Numbered from the stretch's first letter, positions 11,487-22,782 are shown. The stretch is DNA of 64,000 bases from Agapetus fuscipes (GCA_951799405.1 OX637342.1:5580001-5644000), one strand, 5' to 3'. The notes: generated by a model from the letters alone, not told the origin. Made by a program: numbers and translations.

Positions 11487-11827
11487 AGATAAATTTATCA
11501 GTGTTTCTCAATATTGGATGATCATTTTACCATTCATTTGTGGAACTTACCGTGGGTGACGTCACACAGCGGAGGGATATTTTGAATGTACGGACCTCAT
11601 TGCCGTATCATAATATCACTGAGGTCGGTAGCTGTAAAGTTGAATGAAGGCGAGTCTACGATTTTAGTGATTATAACCCATATTAGCATTTTTCCTTAAT
11701 GATTTTTGTATGTATGCGTAATTTATTCCAAATGTATTCTTTGGATTGTGGACAAATTTTCGTGGCCAGCTATTTTTAATGTGAAGTGTAGGAACCGGAC
11801 ATTAAATGACTATTTTGAATATTAAAC
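11487..11827. other. Unassigned DNA
   Basis: No supported feature. Confidence 0.45.
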
Positions 11828-11945
11828 ACCTCAAGTATGAAGTTTAAGCGTTTTACCAAAAATATAAGCGCTCAATAGAGGCGGTGTTCAAGTATTCATA
11901 CATTTTTTTTAAGCTTCTAGGTTGAATTAAAACGTGCAGTTATAT
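11828..11945. repeat. Foldback repeat FB-1, shortened
   Basis: acctcaagtatgaagtttaa, gcgttttaccaaaaatataa, gcgctcaatagaggcggtgt. The left arm and loop of FB-1 are clear. The right arm is diverged. Confidence 0.45.
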
Positions 11946-12289
11946 ACTTAGAGAACAGCTTAGAGTTCATTGATAAAGTCAAGCGTAGACTAGCCTACTA
12001 TATGAATCGTATAAAATCAGAGTCGGCAATCTAGGGTCTTTTTTTTTAAATGTGATAAATATACAGTAATTATGAGAAAGTGATTCCCATTGTTTCCGTA
12101 TATTTATTTAACTTTTGAAATCACCCTAGATTGTTGCTTTTGATTCTATGCGACTCATATGGAAGTTGATTCACACCGAGCCAGCTATTTGACTGTTGCA
12201 CTACGAGAGGTTAAATGACTAGGCGAGATGTGGTTCACCATACTTCTGTGACTTCTGCTACCTTTTCTTATTCCTCTTCATGTTTCTTT

Positions 12290-12490
12290 TCTTCCTCATA
12301 GGTTGTTATGAGACCGACCCTCCATACTGTAAAAAATATTCACTTTGCCAATGTCATCATTTATGGTTTGCATAATAATTTGTTAGTACACATACAGAAT
12401 TTGTAAGCGTGAACTTAAGCGTGCCTGTTTGTGTGCGTGCAATTTATATGAAATGTTAATATATTTTTGCAACTTCGATTATGAATTAAA
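12290..12490 (+). repeat. RTE-tail SINE, diverged copy
   Basis: tcataggttgttatgagacc, catactgtaaaaaatattcac, then the terminal half with gtaagcgtgaacttaagcgtg, tttgtgtgcgtgcaattta and tgcaacttcgatta. The central cagggaaggncggc block is deleted. Confidence 0.65.
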
Positions 12491-12830
12491 GCCAATCATA
12501 TAATTCGTATCTTTGTTTTATTTTTTGTTATATTTTTTAATTTTTCTGAGGGAAAAGAGCCGGCCCAACGTCAACCCCTTGCTAGATTGGAGCAGGGTTT
12601 CATTTTTTGATTAGCTATGTTTTAATTGGTTTCGGTTTAAAATTCGGACATCCTTGTGTTGTGAGGTTCGTGGGGATTGAACCTTAGCCTTCCTGGCATC
12701 GAACTCTACCTACTATCTGAACTATTGACCAGACACCTACAGAGCTTTGATGAATTCAAGCATTTTGATGTTGGTCTGAATTTTATATGATAACTAATAT
12801 TGAAAAAAAGAAGAAGACGATTCTGACGTC
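12491..12830. other. Unassigned flank of CR1-like insertion
   Basis: No gene. The last ~20 bp (from 12810, gaagaagac...tctgacgtctta) match the opposite flank of the LINE at about 16874-16897. Confidence 0.45.
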
Positions 12831-12861
12831 TTATTTATTTATTTATTTATTTATTTATTAA
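12831..12861 (+). repeat. (TTTA)n microsatellite, LINE 3' tail
   Basis: Seven consecutive ttta units at the 3' terminus of the minus-strand LINE. Read on the element strand it is (TAAA)n, the typical simple-repeat tail used in target-primed insertion of this LINE group. Confidence 0.85.
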
Positions 12862-13230
12862 GAGGTGCAATACAGACAATTGGTACATATAAACAATAAA
12901 AAAATAATAATAAGCAACAGTAACACAAATAACCAATCATCCAAACTATGCACACAACATCAATAGACACAAGCATACATCTTCACACAAACATCACGCA
13001 GGCAATCACAGCTATACAACACTAGAAGCATACACAGCATTCACACCATTACAATATTTCTTTAAAATAAATCTAATACACACATAAATTTGTCACTTGC
13101 CCCCAAAGAATTAAAAAAAAAAAAGAACAAAAAAAAAAAAAAAAAAAACAAAATAAAAATAAAATAAAAAATAAAAATAGAAAGTGAAAATGAAAAATAA
13201 AAAATAGAAAATAGAAAAATAGCACGATAC

Positions 13231-16203
13231 TCAACCCACCCCAGAAACAATATCAGATCCAAAAATAAGTAAACGTATTTGTTTTTTGAATTTATATTTA
13301 GTGGTCTCAAATAGTTCACACTGCGAAAAGCTCTTATTATAAACATCACACATTCTATAGGTTGGATTTCTCGAACCTGCAAAGGTATTGGTTTTATGGA
13401 GATAAAATGGAAAACAAGACCTAGTGAGATTAGGTAATCTAAAATTGATTTTATTTAAAATATTGGGCGCGTCAAACTCAGATACACACACCTTTCTGAG
13501 ATTACAAACATCTATTAAAGTTCTTCTTGATTCAAGTTTAGGTAGTGTTTCAAATAAAGTACTATTGGGGAGTCTTTTCTTCATCAATTTAATAAAACGT
13601 GTTTGAGTTCTTTCAATCTGATCAATATATTTCTTAAAATGTGGATTCCACACGGTCGAACAGTATTCAAGCTTAGAACGAATAAGTGACATGTACAAAA
13701 ACAAAGAAGATTCACCAAATTTGAAAGGTTTAGTAGTCCTCAAGATGAAACCCAGTAATTTATTACTTTCCTCAGTGATTTTATTTACATGTTCGTCGAA
13801 GTTAAGTTTAGAATCAAATGTGATACCCAAATCCCTAATCCTATGAACCCTCAATAAACTGTAGCCATTTATTTTGTAATTGTGGTCAATTTTCACTTTA
13901 TTTTTTGTAAATGTAATTGAATTACACTTATTGAGGTTCAAAAACAAATTATTATTAAAACAATAATCATGTAATCTATTTAAATCCTCATTAAGCAATT
14001 CACAGTCGTATGATGATCGAATTTGGCGGAAAATTTTGAGATCATCTGCAAATAATAGGAACTCAGAATGTCTAAAGCAGCTACCAATATCATTAACGAA
14101 TATAGTAAACAACAATGGACCCAAAACAGAGCCCTGTGGAACACCAGAAGTAATAACGATGCTTTCCGATGAGTATCCATTTAGTTTGACAGTCATTAGT
14201 CTATTAGAAATATAAGATGAAATCCATCTCAAAAGGCTTCCATGTATACCATGAGTTTCCAACTTTCTCAATAATATACGATGATCAACTTTGTCGAAAG
14301 CCTTTTGGAAATCTGTATAAATTGCATCTACCTGAACTCGACCGTCCAACGCAGAAAACAGATAGTCACAGTATGAGATAAGATTAGTGACCGTCGATCT
14401 ACCTCGTATAAAACCATGCTGTTCAATCAGCAGATACGGCTTAAGAAAGAATGTCATTTGTTCTCTAACAATAGATTCGAAAATCTTTGATATGGAAGAT
14501 AAAATTGATATAGGCCTATAATTCCTTACGTCTGATCTGTCACCTGACTTGTACAAAGGAGTCACATTAGCTGCTTTCCATTTACGTGGAAAATAGCCTT
14601 CATCGATACTTTTTTTAAATATAATATATAAAGGCTTAACAATATGACTAGCACATCTTTTCAAGAAAATTGGAGCAATTCTGTCTGGGCCAACACCCTT
14701 TGTTTCATCAACATTAGATAAAATTTTGTAAATTTCATATTTAAGAATTTTGATAGAAGAAAGACACGAATTAGTACCTGTTGGTTGAAAATCGATTGAA
14801 GTTTGGTCGGGTAAATCGTTTGGCGAAAAAACAGAGCTAAAAAAAGCAGAGAATAAATTTGCTATACCCTCCGGTTCATTGCAAGTCAAATCACCATTGT
14901 TCATACTTTTCGGATAGCCTGTAGATTGTTTTAAAGAATTTACATATGAAAAGAAGGATTTTACATTATTCTTGAGAGAACACTCAATGTTGTTAATATA
15001 CAATTTAAAATCATTTGCCTGAGATGACTTGAACTGAGCTCTCAGTTGAGAAAATAAGTTGCGATCAAATGAATTATTATATTTTTTCCATTTGTACCAA
15101 GCTCTACCTTTCTTTCTGAATAAATCAATGGTTTTAGATGAAAACCACTTTGGAAATTTTCTACATGATGTTTTTTTAACAGGAGTGTGTTTTTCTATAA
15201 TATTGAGTATAAATTTATAGAATAAATCTACCATCTCATCAACTGAACCATCGCCCAAAATCACACTCCAATCAACGCTCTGAAGTTCGAAATTAATCTC
15301 AGAAAAATTGGATTTGAAGTAATTTAATCTCGGTAACTCACTATGAGACAAATCGTTGACATTAAAAAAGTAAAATCCTATTAAAAGCGATGGATGGTGC
15401 GAGTCCTCACTCACCAAAGGAGAGTCACACCTAGACACTGAACATGGAATAGAAGATAAAATCAAGTCCAGCATTATCCCGTTGTCATTTAAAATTTCAT
15501 TGTATTGGGACAAATTTAGAAATGAAATAGACTCAATTAAAAGTTGAGCTATAGGTCCAGAATAAGAACCAGGAACAAAAAATGAATTATTGTCAGTACC
15601 TCTAGTCCATTGAATTGATGGAACATTAAAGTCACCAATAAGGCAAATGTTTTTCTTGTGATTGAACCCAATATAACGCTCAGTCAAGTCTCTAAAAAAA
15701 TTGTCATAAAGCTCAAATGATGAAGAAGGTGGTATGTACACCACACCAAGTAATAAAGAGGGTGAACCGTTAGAACGAGAGCCTGAAGCTGAAAAACATA
15801 AATCAATAAATAAACTCTCAGCAATACCATTCCAAATAGATGAGCATACACAACCCAAAGCACGATTTACAGCCAGTAGTACTCCGCCACCATCCTTCTT
15901 ACCACTAGAAACAAAATCTCTGTCTCTACGGTAGACAGTATATTCGTTAAAAAAGAGTTCATTATCAAACACACCCTCATTCAACCAAGTCTCCGTCAAA
16001 ACCACAATATCATAGTTATTTGTTAACAAATTTTCTCTGAAATCAATAAGTTTTGATTTTAAGCCACGACAGTTTTGATAAAACACCTTTATAGAACCTT
16101 TTTCAATTGAATTATTAATGTTAATCGTATAAAAAATACCAAAGGATGATGAAGTGCTTGATCGAAACCAATGGGGCATGGACGTATATTTATTATGTGA
16201 CAT
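13231..16203 (-). CDS. LINE ORF2: endonuclease-reverse transcriptase
   Basis: A 990-aa frame without stops. The N-terminal ~240 residues form an APE-type endonuclease, with FYQNCRGL (metal-binding Asn), LTETWL (Glu), GDFNVPSIQW (Asp/Asn) and SEDSHHPSL (Asp-His). The reverse transcriptase spans roughly 490-780, with YRPISIL, DFQKAFDKVDH, SGVPQGSVLGPLLF and the catalytic FADD near residue 717. The C-terminal region after RT (LEYCSTVWNPHFKKYIDQIE, LPNSTLFETLP) is the usual CR1/Jockey tail. It would nick the target and reverse-transcribe its own RNA. The start at 16203 precedes the endonuclease by ~38 residues. All catalytic motifs are intact, so the insertion is recent, although the ORF1 truncation makes it non-autonomous. 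The minus-strand frames of 106, 66 and 162 codons in this region are shadows. Confidence 0.93.
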   Translation of the reverse strand: MSHNKYTSMPHWFRSSTSSSFGIFYTININNSIEKGSIKVFYQNCRGLKSKLIDFRENLLTNNYDIVVLTETWLNEGVFDNELFFNEYTVYRRDRDFVSSGKKDGGGVLLAVNRALGCVCSSIWNGIAESLFIDLCFSASGSRSNGSPSLLLGVVYIPPSSSFELYDNFFRDLTERYIGFNHKKNICLIGDFNVPSIQWTRGTDNNSFFVPGSYSGPIAQLLIESISFLNLSQYNEILNDNGIMLDLILSSIPCSVSRCDSPLVSEDSHHPSLLIGFYFFNVNDLSHSELPRLNYFKSNFSEINFELQSVDWSVILGDGSVDEMVDLFYKFILNIIEKHTPVKKTSCRKFPKWFSSKTIDLFRKKGRAWYKWKKYNNSFDRNLFSQLRAQFKSSQANDFKLYINNIECSLKNNVKSFFSYVNSLKQSTGYPKSMNNGDLTCNEPEGIANLFSAFFSSVFSPNDLPDQTSIDFQPTGTNSCLSSIKILKYEIYKILSNVDETKGVGPDRIAPIFLKRCASHIVKPLYIIFKKSIDEGYFPRKWKAANVTPLYKSGDRSDVRNYRPISILSSISKIFESIVREQMTFFLKPYLLIEQHGFIRGRSTVTNLISYCDYLFSALDGRVQVDAIYTDFQKAFDKVDHRILLRKLETHGIHGSLLRWISSYISNRLMTVKLNGYSSESIVITSGVPQGSVLGPLLFTIFVNDIGSCFRHSEFLLFADDLKIFRQIRSSYDCELLNEDLNRLHDYCFNNNLFLNLNKCNSITFTKNKVKIDHNYKINGYSLLRVHRIRDLGITFDSKLNFDEHVNKITEESNKLLGFILRTTKPFKFGESSLFLYMSLIRSKLEYCSTVWNPHFKKYIDQIERTQTRFIKLMKKRLPNSTLFETLPKLESRRTLIDVCNLRKVCVSEFDAPNILNKINFRLPNLTRSCFPFYLHKTNTFAGSRNPTYRMCDVYNKSFSQCELFETTKYKFKKQIRLLIFGSDIVSGVG

Positions 16204-16483
16204 TTTTTATCGCTATTATATGACCACATTAAAAAAATCAAATTATTCATTACCACAGTAACATAATATAATAAATAGTAACTGGGTACATCACAAATTC
16301 GGCAATAAAGAAATTCATAGAGTATAGGAGAGTATCGGGGTGCAAATATAGTGCTTACAATATGTAGGAGTAAAAAGAAAAATAAGAAAAATAAGGGCAA
16401 GTAACCTAGTATAAGAAAAAGATAAAATATACGAAAAAACAAATGATAATAAAACAAAGTATTAGAATATAGATAAGTTAGGA

Positions 16484-16807
16484 TTAAATAACTTTGCGAA
16501 GATCTTCTTCTGTTTTGATAAGAATGACAGGACTCTGAGACTCTTTGCGAGTGTATATCTTCGAGTTTTTTACCCATGTAAATTGAAACTGTCTCTCTTT
16601 TGCTGTGGATCTTGCTAATTTGTATAAATATTTCAGCCTTGGAGTTAGATGTTCGTGCACATAGATATTTCTTTTTGAGTCTGAAATACCCAAATCTTGA
16701 GTTGTTAAACCACGTTTGAGCTTCGAACCCTTTAAAAAAGTATCGCGAACATTCTTATTATGGAATTTAACAACAATATTCTTCGGGTATTTATTTGATT
16801 TATTCAT
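16484..16807 (-). pseudogene. LINE ORF1 C-terminal part, FP25K-like domain
   Basis: 107 codons from an internal Met. Homology continues 5' for a few codons (HRVAH) before an in-frame stop, so the ORF is cut by the 5' truncation of the element. RNIYVHEHLTPRLKYLY, FQFTWVKNSKIYTRK and IKTEEDLRKVI follow the pattern of the baculovirus FP25K-like C-terminal domain, which is common at the end of insect LINE ORF1 proteins: IxVxExLTPxxKxL, then F.WVxNGxIxVRK, then IxxxxDLxKI. ORF1 proteins bind the element RNA. The missing N-terminus would normally hold the coiled coil and nucleic-acid-binding part. Confidence 0.75.
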
Positions 16808-16897
16808 ATGGGCGACTCTATGAACAGATGAAATTTAACATAATTTAGTCTAACAACTCAAAAGATAAAAGAGGAAGAAGACTTGTCTGACGTCTTA

Positions 16898-18020
16898 TGT
16901 CATTTTAGTTGTAAAATTTTCTTGTGTTCCGGCCTTACGACCGTCAACATGTGTTTGCGGCAGTGAGCCAAATAAATAGCGTATTGAAAAATATCGAGTT
17001 TGATTTCTGCAAGTTGTAGTCCTCTCCACTTTTGCCCAGGATTTCCCTCTTCCCTACCATCCTTTCTGATTCCGACATCCGAACCAGTTTAGACCATTTT
17101 TAGACCAGATGTCCTTTTTTGAGTCTCCCTACTTCTGTGGATTTAAGTATTTGAATGTCTTCATGTATTGTTTTTCATTGGTTTTTAATTTCCAGGTGGA
17201 TTTCCGTTACTCGTGACAGATGTTGGCCCATCATCGCCTCGATATGGTTGCTCAGGTTGTATGCCGCAGTAAAGCCTCCAGCCTGGTACTCTCTCTTCAT
17301 TGACAAATGTACGGCAGTCGTGGGCGCAGTCGTGGGCCGGCCGAACCTTCGGCTTATTAACCCTTTAGCTGCCGGTGGAAAATGTATGCTCCACCTCTAT
17401 CACAGCTGCAAAAATATAAACAAACGTTGTCCTTACGACTCATAATATGTAAAATAATTATCAGTCAAATGAAAGCCTTTTCATTGCAAAGTGTTCGTCT
17501 ATGGTTAGTCGATGGATTGCTTGATAAATCGTATAAAAGCTTGTATACTCGTCTATCCATATCCGACACCAAATAAAGAAACAAACACCTCTGTTAGAAT
17601 AATAGAAGTTTAGTGTGAAACACTAAATCTACAAAATTAAATCTATCCATAAAAAGAAGATGGTTTACACATTAGAGCTTAATTTTGTATAATGGTGGAT
17701 ATTTCGAAAATGGTTTAATGAGACCAAGCTGAATAAAAGGAGGACTTACGGAAATCATGGATTTTTTATTTTTTTTTGTTGAGTTTCAAGTTAACAATCC
17801 TTTTTTCTGAAGCGTAAATTGATACAAGTGAGTGAATTTGTTTAAAAAATTAGGTAACAATAAATTTACAAATCTACCATCTACTGGTAAACAGAATACC
17901 ATTCTCCATTGGAGGTGAGCTCTTCTTGAAAATCTAGTAAATACAAACAAGAGGTAACCCATGCACTTCATACTTCCAGGATTTGAAGCAGCTCATGGAT
18001 ATCTCTTTCTGTCTGTCGTC
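16898..18020. other. Unassigned DNA with one coding-like patch
   Basis: Contains the patch at 17110-17345 (see next entry) and a short repeat at 17715-17795 (accaagctgaataaaagga, acttacggaaat, tttttgttgagttt) shared with 27606-27675. Nothing else is supported. Confidence 0.4.
17110..17345 (-). other. Unidentified coding-like segment
   Basis: GC-richer than its surroundings and open on several frames. Two minus-strand readings look protein-like: one contains REYQAGGFTAAYNLSNHI then EAMMGQHLSRVTEIHLEI, the other FVNEERVPGWRLYCGIQPEQ. The plus strand also has an open frame preceded by a splice-acceptor-like tttttaatttccag at about 17195. I recognise no family. It could be a decayed exon, an old retroelement gag piece or a pseudogene. 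Confidence 0.25.
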
Positions 18021-18100
18021 TGTCCGTAGTCTAGTGGTTAACACTCTGATTCGTAAATGGAAGATTACGGGTTTATTATCCGCAGCTCAAAAGCATAGCG
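18021..18100 (+). repeat. SINE-3 head fragment
   Basis: gtccgtagtctagtggttaa, cactctgattcgtaaatgga, agattacgggtttattatcc. This is the tRNA-like head of SINE-3 with a damaged B box. The body is missing. Confidence 0.65.
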
Positions 18101-18447
18101 ACCAACAGAGCGACAGATGGCTAGTAAAACAAGACTGTCTTTAGAAAATGATGACGATTTCATCTCTGGCAGTCAAAGGGTTCAGGCATAGGAAGTTACG
18201 AAATATTGTTTTAGCTATAAAGTGGATAATGCTGACAAACGATTCGGCTCCATATCTCAGGTGCTTGATATTATGTGTAAAATAAAACTCCACTGCACGC
18301 TCCGAGATTTCAAGATCACTTCTCTATGGATGTGGGCGCCATGCCGATACCAGAGACATAATAATACGTTATTTATGTTTAATTTGCGAAACCGTGTTTT
18401 TCGAGTCAATTTAATTATAAAGGTACGGTGACGTCAACTCGAGTCAA
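18101..18447. other. Unassigned DNA
   Basis: No supported feature. The 69-codon frame at 18222-18431 shows no domain. Confidence 0.45.
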
Positions 18448-18605
18448 ACACCCCAAGTATAAAACCTTACACTGAAACTAAACCAAAGCGTTTCACAAAT
18501 AAATTTATGAAAACTTAAAAAGCGCATGTAGTGAATGTTTTAGTTTACTTGTATTTTTGGGTAAAACGCTGTGGCTTTGAAAAAGAATTGAAGTTCTGGA
18601 AAGAT
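18448..18605. repeat. Foldback repeat FB-1
   Basis: acaccccaagtataaaacct, actaaaccaaagcgtttcac, then the complementary arm gggtaaaacgctgtggcttt. A palindrome of about 155 bp, clearly FB-1. Confidence 0.6.
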
Positions 18606-19094
18606 CTAATGATATGTTATGTAAGCTGTATGGAAATTATGTAAACTAATAACGTAAATATATGAAATTATGTGTAAGCGCTTTGGATTATTTAATGTTT
18701 TTATTTATCAAAGGAAAAGGTCAATAATTTTAGATCAGTTTTTTAAAATACATATACTTAGAGTTTTTTACGATTAAAAAAAATATATTATACGGACAAA
18801 CTGTCCACAGTTCATATGTATGTCAGATCATATTTTCGCCAGAAGGAGAATAAATGTTTTTTTTTAATAGAAAATATTGCAAAAAAGTCCGAATTCATCA
18901 TAAAAAGATTTCTTAAAAGTTTTATAAGATTTCGTTTAGAACTCATTTTGGTGGATTTAATCTAACTTCTAGGTGATATTTATAAAAAAATCTCTGTAGC
19001 TCTGTTGCTATTCCGATAAGGGTACCAAATACTTATATTTTCCGTACTTTGTTCACGAAAATAAATATGAATGAATAGAGCATACTGAATGAGT
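18606..19094. other. Unassigned AT-rich DNA
   Basis: No supported feature. Confidence 0.45.
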
Positions 19095-19345
19095 GATGTA
19101 TAAGCTAACATGATTTTCTCAGATAAATGCACCATTTTTCCTATTTTCTACGAGAAAAAACACTATGAAAGTGTGAAAATCCTTTAGTGTAAAAGTTTTT
19201 CATGACCACTCCCTTGTAATCAGTTCACGTAGGTACTATGAGAAGATATACATAATAAAATGTTTTATCCAAGATTTCTCACATCAAAAAATCAGCACTT
19301 ATTCAGTTTGACCTTAAAGTTGGCTAAATTTATCCTCGTTTTTTT
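19095..19345 (+). repeat. Dispersed repeat R4
   Basis: gataaatgcaccatttttcc, tattttctacgagaaaaaac, gtgtgaaaatcctttagtgt, attcagtttgaccttaaagt. Same order as the copies at 1650, 46425 and 48770 (inverted). Confidence 0.6.
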
Positions 19346-19600
19346 TATGTTACATCTATCTATATCCTGAAAAATATTTCTTTTTTTTACGTAACTTTAT
19401 ACTAGTTTGGTTAAAAAGTCTTGCAGATTGATGAAATAAGTCGGTATGACTATAATGCAGATATGAAAATGAAATGAATAAATACAAGTTGTTTGACGTT
19501 GAGCGCTAATACGATTTAATCCAGCCCGCATCGACATGCTGCATGGTAATGGCGTTGTTATTTTATTCAAATATAATTGTGGACAATAATTCACTGACTG

Positions 19601-20170
19601 ATTTGTGTTTATGAACGTAAGTGTAGGTGCAAGGCCTTTCTGACGATGTGTAGGGATTACAAATAATTGCAAACGAATATTTTTTATTCGAACATTGCAA
19701 AATACAAAGATATTCGAAAAAAAAAAATCGTGATTTATTCCTAAGTTGAAGAGAATAATTCGATACCGGATTTGTGTTTATGAGCATAAGTAGAGGTGTA
19801 AAGCCTCTATAAATAATATATGTAGGGAATATCAATAATTGTAATCCAATATTTTATATTTGAAAATGGCAAAAAACCAAAGATACTCGAAATAGTATGG
19901 TCAATTTCTGAGTTGATGACAATAATAAAAATTATGAACGTAAGTGAACGTGTAATGCCTTTGTAAAAACGATGTGTAGGCAGTACAAACAACAAGTACC
20001 CAAATATTTGTTATTCGAAAGTTGAAAAAAATCGACAAGAAATAAGTCTGACTAATTTTTAGTAAACATTATAATAAGTGCAGGTGCAAGATTTCTTTAA
20101 GAAAAAATATTTTTTTATTGCTATTCAAAATGTAAGCATTGTAAATGAATAGGTAGTTGTTATTTGAATT
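19601..20170 (+). repeat. Diverged tandem repeat, ~155-170-bp unit, 4 copies
   Basis: Four units in a row, anchored by atgaacgtaagtgtaggtgc at 19611, 19780, 19934 and about 20071. Each is followed by a gcctttnt...gatgtgtaggga block, then attcgaa...tgcaaaa. Spacing is 169, 154 and ~137 bp and falls toward the right as units decay. Minus-strand ORFs over the first three units give parallel peptides (IPTHRQKGLAPTLTF, FPTYIIYRGFTPLLM, LPTHRFYKGITRSLTF), which confirms the tandem relationship. They are not evidence of a gene. Confidence 0.7.
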
Positions 20171-21918
20171 TTGTGGAATGAAAATTATTTGAAACGATAA
20201 AATACTTATGTTTATGATTTTAATCTATGTTTAATGATAAAAGTGCATTATTATTTAGATTGTAAGTACGCAATTCGTCAAAATATTGAAAGGTATAAAA
20301 TAAATAATTTACCTATGAGAAAATGCAAAATAAAATAATATTAATTGAGAGCTTAGTTTCATATAAATATATATTTAAAAGATAATAATCAAAAATTTCA
20401 ATCATCATGTTGGAATTTATGAATAAAAAATATATCAAATCTAAATTTAAAAATCCAAATAAATTTGTGCAATTCGAATGAAAGATATTCGAATTTATAC
20501 CTCCACTTGAGATCTACACTAGTGGATGTTCGAGTCGAACACGCTTCAAGCTTAAAATAATAAATATTCAGAGCGATATTATTTTTTCAAAACTTGAATT
20601 GAATCTTATGAATGATTTGAACTCAGAGAGTAAAATAAATAACATCGAATCTTACGAGATCAAAACACAGCAATAAAAATATTCTTTTTATAAAAATTTA
20701 AATTCGAAATTTAAATAAAAATACGATTGATGGAATAAAGTTATTCGATTCGAATTTTATAAAATGTAAATGTTTGAATATTTACATATTATATTGCTTG
20801 CATCCGATAAAATGTAAGTCTAAAAGACAAAGTCCTTTGAAGGAACAATTCCTTGATGTTAATTTTTGTAAGGAATGCATACAATTATTTTACAATTAGT
20901 CCATGTATGAACATTTGAATAACAAATGGCAGCTCTTAAGAATGTTGCTTTTGTTGTACATCTCTAAAATAGGAACGCTAAGAATGGAAGTAGAAAAACC
21001 TAATGAATGAATACCGGGTTCTCAAAAACATGGAAATATACTGATTTTCTTTGTAATTTAAGAAAAAAGGCACTTTGAATTGTTTCATAAATTGGTAAAG
21101 AAAAATAATTCAACTTCAGGATGCTTTATAAATTGATACTGTTTTCTATGAATCCCACCTCAAGAGCTCTCTAACATGTTTGTTTGTCGCTAGTCAGCTC
21201 CAATTCTGCAAAGTAAAATGCAGTTGCTGTAAGGTTGGATGTACTTCTGTTCTTTTAGGAAAAACGGATGAATATTTAATCTCAGTGCAATTGTTTTTTT
21301 TTGTAACTTACGTTCCGTTTTAAAATCTGTAGCGTTAATTACTAAACTACGAACCGGTCACCAAATCGTTGGCTTAGTTATAACAAATATATATAAAAGT
21401 GTCCTCGTAGAAAAAAAATGTTTCCAAATAACAAGGTGCTGGTTCAAAGATGGCTGAATCCTTACTAAGGAGCAAAAAAGAAATCGATTTCGAAAAACAA
21501 ATCTCTTCGATGAGAGCAATGTGAGATATTTCCAATACCAAAAGATAAACAAAACAACTAGGAGAGAGGAAGCTCCGAAAAAACGGGAAAAGCAGCAGGG
21601 TGAAACAAAGAAGAAGTTATTTTTGTAAACCGGTATTGATAGCCCTAATGAGATGAAGATTTGTACATACTCCCTTTTTAAGGCCCGGTATTGTCACACG
21701 GAGCACATTTACAATCTGATAATAAGTCTAAGATTGTCGACAATCGAGGAAATGAGCTTAGCCGTATAATGTATGGAAGACAAACAATAAAAAATCGTAA
21801 TTGAAAAATAAAGCAGGAAGTTTTTCTTCACGAGTTGATTAATTTCTTTGAGCGCATTCGATGTTATCACTCCATTATCAAGAGACCATCTCGTTTTCTT
21901 AATATTACGAAAAAAAAC
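20171..21918. other. Unassigned very AT-rich DNA
   Basis: No gene supported. 20450-20780 is rich in attcgaat-like words, which may be further decay of the neighbouring satellite. At 21683 ttaaggcccggtattgtc resembles one end of the GGCCCGG MITE seen at 58824. Confidence 0.4.
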
Positions 21919-22230
21919 GCTACTAAGCTACACATGTAGAGCAATTTCTTGCCGCGTTTTCCGCTTATGTAGCAAGTGGAACCTATTTATTTGTACCGGT
22001 AAGGGAGCCGGCCTTATGCCAACCACTTCAGTTGAAGTGGGAGTTTCCCAGCTTCCAAGAGGGGCTGGTACTCATTTCTTGTGAAGGCTGAGTAAACCAT
22101 TCCGGTATTTTATTTTGGTTTTGAAATATATACCGACACGGAAAATCATTTCACACACCATCAGAGGGATTCGAATTCGAGCGCTTTGACATGTAATGCA
22201 AGCACTCTACCAACTAAGCTATAGACGGAT
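21919..22230 (-). repeat. SINE-1, full length
   Basis: On the minus strand: tatagcttagttggtagagt, gcttgcattacatgtcaaag, gaattcgaatccctctgatg, then the standard body (tggtttactcagccttcaca, cttcaactgaagtggttgg) and the end ctacatgtgtagcttagtag. The B box has drifted. Confidence 0.82.
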
Positions 22231-22782
22231 ATGGTGGTCGTATAAAGTGAAGCAGTGTTTTCATTAACATGCCTTGAAGTGTCGCACGTCACATGCTGCA
22301 CACGTCACACGCACACATGTGCGTGCATGAGCACATGTCGCGCATGACTGTGTCGCACGTTTGTGCCTAGATTGATTGATCGCCGCTGCAATGGGATCAC
22401 CGTCGCAATAAATAGGATTACCTGCCGAGTGCCTGACTAAATCAAAGAAACACCATTCCGCACCAGATCAAAATAATCCAAGCAGAATTGGCTCGACACA
22501 AATTCCATAGACAACCAAATTATAATGTAACACGGTCGGATTGCTAACGAATAGGCAAAAATATGTTGGTTTGCTAATAGTCATGACTTTTACAATTGTT
22601 CCAAACTGTAAAATGGGTTTCCATTGTGTCCATGCGTTTACAAAATAATGATAACTTAATTGAAAATGTAATACAATTAGTATCGCGGTAGAAAATCTTC
22701 CATATAATTACCTCCAATTTTCCTTAAATGAGCAAAAGATAATAAGGATTTCACATTTCACAATCTTTAGTTTTTCTGTTAG
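22231..22782. other. Unassigned DNA with short-period CA/CG words
   Basis: 22270-22370 is a quasi-palindromic run of cacatg/cgcacg words (for example cacacgcacacatgtgcgtg). Otherwise nothing is supported. Confidence 0.4.

Larger units (their letters stand above)
12834..16873 (-). mobile_element. CR1/Jockey-like LINE, ORF2 intact
   Basis: Non-LTR retrotransposon on the minus strand: remnant of ORF1 (16484-16807), a 280-nt spacer, intact ORF2 (13231-16203), an A/T-rich 3' UTR, and a 3' end in (TAAA)n (12834-12861). Flanks of about 24 bp at 12810-12833 and 16874-16897 read gaagaagac, three variable bases, then tctgacgtctta. They match at 21 of 24 positions and look like a slightly decayed target-site duplication, which places the 5' truncation inside ORF1. 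A simple-repeat tail in place of poly(A), and ORF1 with an FP25K-like end, fit CR1/Jockey-group elements. Confidence 0.85.

Noticed and set aside
13062..16577. Minus-strand frames of 106, 66 and 162 codons
   Set aside because: The first covers the A/T-rich 3' UTR of the LINE, the second is a shadow inside ORF2, the third spans the ORF1-ORF2 spacer in another frame.
19397..19995. Three similar minus-strand ORFs that might be a small gene family
   Set aside because: Their similarity follows from the ~165-bp tandem repeat; no start/stop or codon conservation.
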